A stretch of 64,000 nucleotides of DNA from Anaerolineales bacterium (lineage in GTDB: Bacteria; Chloroflexota; Anaerolineae; 4572-78; J111). The notes beneath the pieces were generated by a model. That model saw only the letters and a program-made list of their open reading frames with translations. It was not told the origin of the DNA and made no database searches. Shown here piece after piece: positions 52,179 to 58,181 of the stretch (position 1 is the stretch's first letter; each line of letters opens with the position of its first letter). Made by a program: the position numbers and the translations under genes. The DNA lies in the NCBI GenBank assembly GCA_020634935.1, contig JACKAT010000003.1, positions 62,001 through 126,000 on the forward strand, read 5' to 3'.

Positions 52179-54971
52179 ATGACCAACCCCACCACCCCAC
52201 CCGACGCGGCCGACCGCGAGCCAACCCAATACCACGTCACCGTCCACGGCTCCGTCACCGGCCTGACCGTGGGCGAGCGCAACCAAATCGCCCAGCAGTT
52301 CGGCCCGGCGGCGACCGAGCAGAGCCGGCTGCTGCTCGACCGGCCCGATTACGCCGACATCCGCCGCCGCTACCTGGCCGCCCTGGCCGCCGCCTACGGG
52401 GCCATCCGGCCCCACGCCTTTACCGCCCTGGCCCAGGATGAGCGGGTGGGCAATGTGCGCCAGTTGCATTTGCTGGGGCAGGGCGGCGTCTACATCCCCC
52501 TCCGTTTCGATTTATCGCCGGCCGCCGGGCCGCGCAGCCGGGCCGGCCTCAAAACCGACGAAACGCCGGCAGAGCCTGACCTGATCGCCGTCGAGCGCGG
52601 TCCGCTCGCCCTGGCCGAGATTCTGCCCCGGCCCGGCCACCTGGCCATCATCGGCGACGCCGGCTGCGGCAAAACCACCCTGCTCCACCTGCTCGTCGCC
52701 GCCCTGGCCGCGCCGGCCTCGGCCACCCTGCCGCCCGATCTGGCCGCCGCCCTGCCCCAACCCCGCCCGCTGCCCATCTTTGTCCCGCTCCGCCTCTTCG
52801 AGCAAGCCTGCCGCCGGGATCGGTACCAACGGGCCGGAGCCGACCTACTCCGCTTCATCGATGACAGCTTTGCCGGCTGGTCCGGCCTCGAACTGCCGCC
52901 CGGCTTTCTGGCCGCCCACCTGCGGGCCGGCCGCGCCTGGCTGCTGCTCGACGCCCTGGACGAGGTGGCCGACCCGGCCCACCGCAAGACCATCCGCAAC
53001 CTGATCGAAGTTCTGGCCGGCCACCTGCCGGCTACCCGCCTGATCGTCACCGCCCGCGTGGCCGGCTACCGGGGCAACCGCCTCGACGACCGCTTCCACC
53101 TGGTCCACGTGCGCGATCTGGACGACGACCAGCGCCGCCGTATGGTGCGGGCCATCTACCACGGCCTGGCCCTCACCCGGGCCGAGACCATGGCCGACGA
53201 GCTGGCCGCCCAATTCGAGCGCGCCCCGGCCCTGGCCGATTTGGGCCGCACCCCGGTCATGGTCTGGACCGCCGCCGTCATCCACGCCCTGCGCGGCAAG
53301 CTGCCCGACAGCCGGGCCGCCCTCTACAACGCCTACGTCGATATCCTGCTCAAACACTCTTTCAAAGAGAGCCACTTCGATACCGCCTCGGTCGAGGAGT
53401 TGGCCGGCGGTCAGGGCTGGTCACTGCCCGACCGGCGGCTCTACCTCAACTACGCCGCCTTTCAAGTCCATCGCCTGCTGGAGAGCCAGCCGGAGCGCCA
53501 GGCCGGCCGGCCCATCATCGGCGAGGATGAGCTGGCCGATACCATTCTGGCCGGCTACTTTCAGCAGCAGGGGCTGGCCGCCACCGCCAACGAGGCCCGC
53601 CGCCAGGCCCGCGACTTCCTGGAATTGATGACGGCCCACAGCGGCCTGCTGTACGAAACGCCCGAAGGCTACACCATCGGCGACCACCTGACCATGCAGG
53701 AGTTCCTGGCCGGCTGCTACCTGGTCGAGCAGTATAAGTGGGACGATGCCGACGGCTACGACCGCTTCTTCCGGGAAAAAACGGGGGCCAGTTGGTGGCG
53801 CGAGGTCGTTATCCTGGCCGTGGGCTACCTGGCCGAGCAGCCCAGCTTTGCCGCCAGGGGCGTCATCCAGCACCTCGCCGGCCAGGGCGACGACCCGGCG
53901 GCGCAACTGACCGCCCTGGCCCTGGCCGCTCGCTGCCTGCTGCCCCTGGGCCAACGCCGCCAGCGCCCCAGTTGGTTCCCCACCACGGCGACCCAACTGG
54001 CCAACCAACTCTACCGCCGGCTCTACGCCGAACCGGCCCCCGCCCCGGCGGCCCAACGGCAAGAGGCCGGCCTGGCCTTGGGCCTGCTCTACGGCTTGCC
54101 CGCCGACGACGGCCTGCCCGACCCCCGCTTCGCCCACCCCCTCGGCCTGCCCGACTTCGTCAAAATCGACGCCGGAACCTTCTGGATGGGCAGTTCAGAC
54201 GATGAAGTCGCTCAGTTAGTCAAAGAAACCGGTCGGGATCAATATCAAAATGAACTCCCCCGCCATCAGGTCACCCTCGACGCCTACGAACTGGCCCGCT
54301 TCCCGACCACCAACGCCATGTTCGCCGGCTTTATCGATGACGGCGGCTACCGGGACGAGCGCTGGTGGGCCGAGGCCATCGCCGACCAACGCTGGCAAGC
54401 GGGCATTGTCAAAGATTATTGGGGAGAACGCAGCCTACCAGAATATTGGGCCGACGTTCGCTTCAACAACCCCGCCCAGCCGGTCGTGGGGGTGACCTGG
54501 TACGAAGCCGTCGCCTACGCCCGCTGGCTGACCGCCGCCTTGCAGGACGGCTACATCTACCGCCTGCCCACCGAAGCCGAATGGGAGCGGGCCGCCCGGG
54601 GGCCGCAGGGGCATCGCTACCCCTGGGGCGACGCGTGGCAGCCCGACCACGGCAACAATAAAGAGACGGCGCTGGAAACGCCCTCACCCGTCGGTCTCTT
54701 CCCGACCGGGGCGGCCGCCGGCGGTCTGCACGATATGGCCGGCAACGTCTGGGAGTGGTGCGCCGATGGGTATGCCGCAGATTATTACGCCCAGTCCGTT
54801 CGGGCCAGTAACCCGGCCGGACCGGCGCAAGGCAACTTCAGGGTTCTCCGGGGAGGTAGTTGGGCTAGTGAAGGCAAATTAACATGCCGGTGCGGCTATC
54901 GCTACTGGGGCTTCCCGAACAACTGGGACTACTACTACGGATTTCGGCTCGCCAGATGCCTCTCCTCCTAG
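52179..54971 (+). CDS. NACHT ATPase with N-terminal amyloid-like motif and C-terminal FGE-sulfatase sensor (DGR target)
   Basis: 930 residues; AAAGGA seven bases before the ATG. The N-terminus carries GSVTGLTVGERNQIAQQF (24-41), a short Gly/Asn-rich beta motif also present in the 56150-57901 protein. NACHT/STAND ATPase: Walker A GDAGCGKTT (159-167), Walker B WLLLDALDEVADP (about 250), and a winged-helix-type relay containing FLELMTAHSGLLYE. A helical region leads to the FGE-sulfatase domain (about 660-930; FVKIDAGTFWMGSS, RLPTEAEWERAARG, AGNVWEWCAD, LRGGSWASE) ending CRCGYR-YWGFPNNWDYYY-GFRLAR. Domain order motif-NACHT-sensor is that of NLR-like defence proteins. The FGE catalytic Cys pair is missing, so the domain should bind a ligand. 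Confidence 0.9.
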   Translation: MTNPTTPPDAADREPTQYHVTVHGSVTGLTVGERNQIAQQFGPAATEQSRLLLDRPDYADIRRRYLAALAAAYGAIRPHAFTALAQDERVGNVRQLHLLGQGGVYIPLRFDLSPAAGPRSRAGLKTDETPAEPDLIAVERGPLALAEILPRPGHLAIIGDAGCGKTTLLHLLVAALAAPASATLPPDLAAALPQPRPLPIFVPLRLFEQACRRDRYQRAGADLLRFIDDSFAGWSGLELPPGFLAAHLRAGRAWLLLDALDEVADPAHRKTIRNLIEVLAGHLPATRLIVTARVAGYRGNRLDDRFHLVHVRDLDDDQRRRMVRAIYHGLALTRAETMADELAAQFERAPALADLGRTPVMVWTAAVIHALRGKLPDSRAALYNAYVDILLKHSFKESHFDTASVEELAGGQGWSLPDRRLYLNYAAFQVHRLLESQPERQAGRPIIGEDELADTILAGYFQQQGLAATANEARRQARDFLELMTAHSGLLYETPEGYTIGDHLTMQEFLAGCYLVEQYKWDDADGYDRFFREKTGASWWREVVILAVGYLAEQPSFAARGVIQHLAGQGDDPAAQLTALALAARCLLPLGQRRQRPSWFPTTATQLANQLYRRLYAEPAPAPAAQRQEAGLALGLLYGLPADDGLPDPRFAHPLGLPDFVKIDAGTFWMGSSDDEVAQLVKETGRDQYQNELPRHQVTLDAYELARFPTTNAMFAGFIDDGGYRDERWWAEAIADQRWQAGIVKDYWGERSLPEYWADVRFNNPAQPVVGVTWYEAVAYARWLTAALQDGYIYRLPTEAEWERAARGPQGHRYPWGDAWQPDHGNNKETALETPSPVGLFPTGAAAGGLHDMAGNVWEWCADGYAADYYAQSVRASNPAGPAQGNFRVLRGGSWASEGKLTCRCGYRYWGFPNNWDYYYGFRLARCLSS
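54903..54938 (+). other. DGR variable block VR2
   Basis: Twelve codons (YWGFPNNWDYYY) between the conserved CRCGYR and GFRLAR sequences, aligned without gaps to VR1 at 51273-51308. The stretch is rich in NAC and NGG codons, as expected when a template of AAC/AGG codons is mutated at adenines. The 3' flank (GGATTTCGGCTCGCCAGA and downstream to CTCCTCCTAGTTCC) is shared with VR1. Confidence 0.85.
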
Positions 54972-55034
54972 TTCCTTGTTCTTTGTCCATCGTTCCTTGT
55001 TCATTTTTCTTTTTTCCTTATACTAACCCAAGTT

Positions 55035-55101
55035 GTGAGTATCATCGAACAAGGTGACAGTCACTTCTCAAGTGACTGTCACCTTGTTCGATGATACTCA
55101 C
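55035..55101. repeat. Perfect 32-bp inverted repeat with 3-nt loop
   Basis: Every base from 55035-55066 pairs with 55070-55101; the arm begins GTGAGTATCATCGAACAAGG. Compared with the flank of the KAP gene (ACTAAC directly joined to GGGGGAGCC at 51399-51412), this element plus seven bases is inserted, so it behaves as a mobile palindrome. Confidence 0.95.
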
Positions 55102-55110
55102 GGGGGAGCC

Positions 55111-55131
55111 TGAGGGGGCTGCGCCCCCTCA
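55111..55131 (+). repeat. Hairpin downstream of VR2
   Basis: Same TGAGGGGGC-TGC-GCCCCCTCA hairpin as at 51414-51434, 140 bp after the VR2 stop because of the inserted 32-bp palindrome. Confidence 0.7.
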
Positions 55132-55194
55132 GCCGCGCGCAGCGCGAATCGGGGTAGTTTGGGCAGACCGGGCGACCCCCTATAAACAGCTTTT

Positions 55195-55220
55195 GTAGGA
55201 CAAACTTAAGTTTGTCCTAC
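55195..55220. repeat. Perfect 26-bp palindrome, second copy
   Basis: Identical to 52010-52035. Here it interrupts the sequence that, after the KAP gene, runs directly into the reverse transcriptase start, again a filled-versus-empty comparison. Confidence 0.95.
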
Positions 55221-55236
55221 GCACAGCCGCCACGCT

Positions 55237-55330
55237 ATGGCCCAAACCTATAAAGACCTCGTCCCGGCCATCTCGACCAGGCCCCTATCGCGACCGCGTC
55301 GTCCACCACGCCCTGATGAACAGAAACTAA
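55237..55330 (+). pseudogene. DGR reverse transcriptase remnant with internal deletion
   Basis: ATG at 55237 opens MAQTYKDLVPAIS, then in another frame (55283-55330) reads PYRDRVVHHALMNRN before a stop. The PFRDRVVHHAL block follows the first polymerase segment in DGR reverse transcriptases and is highly characteristic. The stretch that should lie between them (about 80 residues) is missing, and the catalytic YADD-containing part is gone entirely. The upstream sequence (GCCACGCTATGGCCCAAACC) is the same as before the remnant at 51479. Confidence 0.8.
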
Positions 55331-55469
55331 ACAGAGCGCGAGGCTGGTGTAGGGGCGACGGCCATCGGCCCGAGCGATGGAGGGGCAACGCCAGGCCACA
55401 ATCCGATGGCCTCGCCCGTGGTCGGGGGTTAGGGCCTCCGGTTACCAACCACCGGGCCGTTTCCCTGGC

Positions 55470-55533
55470 GGGCGAGGCAACGTCATGGGATAATCACCCA
55501 TGAACGGAAGCCTCGTTGACGTTGCCATCGCCC
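55470..55533. repeat. Imperfect inverted repeat
   Basis: GGGCGAGGCAACGTC (55470-55484) pairs with GACGTTGCCATCGCCC (55518-55533) with one bulge, enclosing a smaller ATGGG/CCCAT hairpin. Confidence 0.75.
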
Positions 55534-55571
55534 CTGATTTCATTCTGATATCAGTATAGTCACCGGTATCC

Positions 55572-55950
55572 GCCGGAGCCTCAGACAACAGGGGGTCGCT
55601 TGCGCGATGCCCTGCCGGAGCGCCAGACAACAGGGGGTCGCTTGCGCGATGCCCTGCCGGAGCGCCAGACAACAGGGGGTCGCTTGCGCGGGGTCCTGCC
55701 GGAGCGCTAGACAGCCCATCCTGCATGCAGGGTGCCTTGCCGCAGCGCTAGACAGCCCATCCTGCATGCAGGGTGCCTTGCCGCAGCGCCAGGTAGCAGG
55801 GGTGATCTAGTGACCGGTACCTGGCTGGGCCTCAGACAGGAGGGGTGATCTAGTGACCGGTACCTGGCTGAGCGCCCGGCAACAGGGGGTCGCTTGCGCG
55901 GGGCCTTGCCAGAGCAGAAGGCAACGGGCGGAATTAGTTAACCGTATCTG
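55572..55950. repeat. Tandem array of about nine 41-44 bp units with exchangeable cores
   Basis: Units begin GCCGGAGCGCCAGACA or close variants. The first three carry the core GGGGGTCGCTTGCGCG, the next two CAGCCCATCCTGCATGCAGG, and the next two GGGGTGATCTAGTGACCGG; the eighth returns to the first core. Each core is itself palindromic or near-palindromic. Unlike CRISPR, the cores repeat exactly and there is no separate spacer. Confidence 0.8.
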
Positions 55951-55960
55951 CCGAAACTAC

Positions 55961-56096
55961 GAGCACGGGCCTGAAGACCCGTGCTAAAAGAGCGAAGCCC
56001 TTCCGGGCTAAGGCTGTTACCCCAGAAGGGCGCTTTAGCGTCCTTCGCTCTCTCAGGGCGACGGCTTTAGCCTCGCCCCCCTTGGCCGGTCTGACC
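55961..56096. repeat. Dispersed repeat, type GAGCACGGGC (copy 2)
   Basis: GAGCACGGGC to CCTTGGC, with the same run of hairpins as 51571-51689 (CACGGG..CCCGTG, GCCCTTCCGGGC, GGGCGCTTTAGCGTCC). Confidence 0.85.
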
Positions 56097-56149
56097 GATC
56101 TTCATCGCCCCCCGGCCCAATTGATAAAGGATCACCCAGAGGTAGCCTT

Positions 56150-57901
56150 ATGACCGACCTAACACCCTTAATCGCAGCCTACCAACAGCAGCGCCTGCTC
56201 CTGCTGTGGAGCGACCTGCCCTTCACCCTGCCAGACGCGCCGCCGGCCAACCGGGTTATCGCGATCAACCGCCAAATAGCGGCGGCGCAGGCGTTGCCGT
56301 CGCTGAGTCTGCCGCCGGCCAACCTGCCCCCGCTGCCGCTGCTAAGCCTCGATCCGACCCCGCGCCTCCAGCAGGCGTTGGCCGCCGCCGGCGCGCCGCC
56401 GGCCGTGGTGGCCGGCCGGCAGGCTGTGCCGGGGCGGGGACGGTTCAGCCTGCTCCAACTGGCCGGCGATCTGCCCTCGCGGCGGGGCCTCATCCTCAGC
56501 CGCCGCGACCTACGCGACCTGTCCAACGATACGGACAAACGCTACCTCTTAGCCGAAGCCCGCCGAGGGGTCGAGGGCGGCGCGCTGCTGGTGGTGGGAG
56601 CCGATCCCACCCACCCCGATTTTGCGGCCTGGTGGTCGCTCGTCTGGCCGGGGTTGGGGCAGCCTCCGGCCTACGTCCTCGGCGATCCGGCGGCGGATTG
56701 GCCGGCCGGGCTGACGCCGCTGGCCGTACCGTTCGCTGAACTGGCGGCCCAGTTGGCCGCCGTCGAACCTACGCCTGAGGCCGGCGCGCCGGCCTTTGAT
56801 CCGGACGGGGTGAAGCAGTTAATCGCGACCCACCGGCGCCGCTTACAAAAGCTGCAACAGCAGCAAGCTTACTTTGGCCTGGACACCCGGCCTCATATCC
56901 TAATGGAAATTGAAGATATTACCGACCAGATTGACGCGCTGGAAGCCGATCTCGGTCTGCCGCCGGCCAGCGCCGCCCCGGAACCGCCAACCGCTCCGGT
57001 TCAAGGGCGGACAGGCCGCCCATCTTGGCAAGACAGCGGCCATTCTACCCCCTCCCAGCCGCCCCCTGCTCAGGTTCAGGGGCGGACAGGGGCCCAGGCT
57101 TTCGAGGCCAGCGAGCATTCGACCCCCTCCCAGCCTCCCCCTGCTAGGGGGAGGAGCCAAAGCCTCCCCCCCTCGGTCCCCCCCAGCGGGGGGGATAGCC
57201 TTGGCCAACCCAACCTGTCCGCCCTTGAATCGGCTAGCGGGACGAGCCCAAACTTCCCCCCCAGCGGGGGGGACCAAGGGGGGGCGAGTCTTGGCCAACC
57301 CAACCTGTCCGTTCCTGACCCCGCCCCCGAATCAGGCGGCAAATACAGCATCAACATCAGCGGCAACGTCACCGGCCTGACCATCGGCGACGGGAACCGG
57401 ATCGAGCAGCAGTTCGGCTCGGCCGCGGAGCCGGCCACGGATTGGACGGCGCACCTAACCCGGCTCGAAGCGCGGCTGGAGGCGCTGTCGCAGCAGGTCG
57501 AGCAAGGCGTGGCCGATCTCAAGCGCGGCCAGCGGGCCATCGTCCGGCGGCTCACCGCCGATCAGCAGGCCGAACTCGACCAACTGCGGGCCGCGGTCGA
57601 GGCCGGCCGCCTGCCCCAGGCCGAACTCCAAGCCACCCTCACCGACCTGCGCCACGCCATACGGGCCATCCTCAACCACGGCGTCCCCATGGACGCCGAA
57701 CTCCGCGCCGCTGTCGCCGATTTGACCGAGGCGGTCGAAAGCAGCCTCAGCCTCGATCAAAAGCTGGAGTTGGCCCTGCCCCTGGTCCCCTTTCTGCTCA
57801 ACTACAAAATCGAACTCGGCGCCGGCAGCGACCTCGATCTGCACGACCTGGCCGATGCGCTGGGCCAGCGCTGGCGGGGGCTGCTGGCCAGATTAGGCTG
57901 A
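56150..57901 (+). CDS. Effector-like protein: SIR2-like N-terminus, helical module and amyloid-like motif
   Basis: 583 residues; AGAGGT before the ATG. Residues about 1-215 have the order of a SIR2-like domain: LLLLWSDLPFTL in place of the GxGxS loop, then ILSRRDLRDLSNDTDKRYLL and LVVGADPTHPDFAAW, which match the segments that follow the catalytic part, but the NAD-binding glycines and catalytic His are not recognisable. Residues 223-268 form a conserved helical module (ATHRRRLQKLQQQQAYFGLD). A low-complexity linker (about 284-394) comes from captured repeat DNA. GNVTGLTIGDGNRIEQQF (405-422) repeats the NACHT protein's N-terminal motif. A coiled coil and compact helical C-terminus follow. Function inferred, not shown. 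Confidence 0.75.
   Translation: MTDLTPLIAAYQQQRLLLLWSDLPFTLPDAPPANRVIAINRQIAAAQALPSLSLPPANLPPLPLLSLDPTPRLQQALAAAGAPPAVVAGRQAVPGRGRFSLLQLAGDLPSRRGLILSRRDLRDLSNDTDKRYLLAEARRGVEGGALLVVGADPTHPDFAAWWSLVWPGLGQPPAYVLGDPAADWPAGLTPLAVPFAELAAQLAAVEPTPEAGAPAFDPDGVKQLIATHRRRLQKLQQQQAYFGLDTRPHILMEIEDITDQIDALEADLGLPPASAAPEPPTAPVQGRTGRPSWQDSGHSTPSQPPPAQVQGRTGAQAFEASEHSTPSQPPPARGRSQSLPPSVPPSGGDSLGQPNLSALESASGTSPNFPPSGGDQGGASLGQPNLSVPDPAPESGGKYSINISGNVTGLTIGDGNRIEQQFGSAAEPATDWTAHLTRLEARLEALSQQVEQGVADLKRGQRAIVRRLTADQQAELDQLRAAVEAGRLPQAELQATLTDLRHAIRAILNHGVPMDAELRAAVADLTEAVESSLSLDQKLELALPLVPFLLNYKIELGAGSDLDLHDLADALGQRWRGLLARLG
57000..57330 (+). repeat. Dispersed repeat DNA captured in frame inside the effector-like gene
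   Basis: TTCAAGGGCGGACAGG at 57000-57015 recurs exactly in inverted form at 57214-57229, with further copies near 57072 (direct) and 57305 (inverted). Between them are palindromes such as TCCCCCTGCTAGGGGGAGG and CCCAGCGGGGGGG. The sequence encodes the Pro/Ser/Gly-rich linker, with no stop in frame. Confidence 0.8.
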
Positions 57902-57934
57902 AGATGGGTCCAGTTTAAGAAACTGGACCCATCT
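57902..57934 (+). terminator. Hairpin terminator
   Basis: AGATGGGTCCAGTTT (57902-57916), loop AAG, AAACTGGACCCATCT (57920-57934) starts right after the effector gene stop, followed by ATCTTATT. Confidence 0.8.
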
Positions 57935-58075
57935 ATCTTATTGACATTCCCCCGGCTTAATCCTATAATGGGCCTCTCTCGCAGAGAGGCGAACTTTGCG
58001 CCCCCTGACCGCGCTCAACGCTTTTTAGATTTATTCGTTAATCCTGTAGCGACTATCCATTTCAGATACCAGCGG

Positions 58076-58132
58076 AGTAGGGAGTAGGGAGTATGAAGTA
58101 AGGGTTTGCCCTTAATCCCTACTCCCTACCCC
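58076..58132. repeat. GTAGGG-type imperfect inverted repeat
   Basis: GGAGTAGGGAGTAGGGAGT on the left is mirrored by ACTCCCTACCCC on the right around TAAGGGTTTGCCCTTA. A similar GTAGGG/TACTTCTTA hairpin lies at 28555-28610. Confidence 0.7.
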
Positions 58133-58181
58133 TTACCCCCTTTTTTGCGTTCAACCTAATATTTTTGAGGAGGAGATCCTA

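Larger units (their letters stand above)
55331..56149. other. Repeat-only region before the effector-like gene
   Basis: About 820 bp without a gene. Contains an imperfect inverted repeat (55470-55533), a 42-bp tandem array (55572-55950) and a copy of the GAGCACGGGC repeat (55961-56096). The ORFs here are the repeats read through. Confidence 0.7.

Noticed and set aside
55540..55810. Repetitive ORFs on both strands (for example ALRQGIAQATPCC repeats)
   Set aside because: They are the 42-bp tandem array read in frame, without ribosome-binding sites, and the same repeat makes ORFs on both strands.
55572..55950. CRISPR array
   Set aside because: The units are contiguous and share cores; there are no unique spacers of constant length and no cas genes.
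51342..56149. Template repeat (TR) for the DGR
   Set aside because: Looked for GGATTTCGGCTCGCC, and for A-rich copies of the variable blocks, on both strands; only the two variable regions carry them. The template is probably elsewhere in the genome or lost.
49044..57901. GC content as proof of recent transfer of the NTPase locus
   Set aside because: The locus is GC-rich, but the ordinary genes on both sides (45-48 kb and 58-63 kb) are equally GC-rich, so composition alone does not set it apart.
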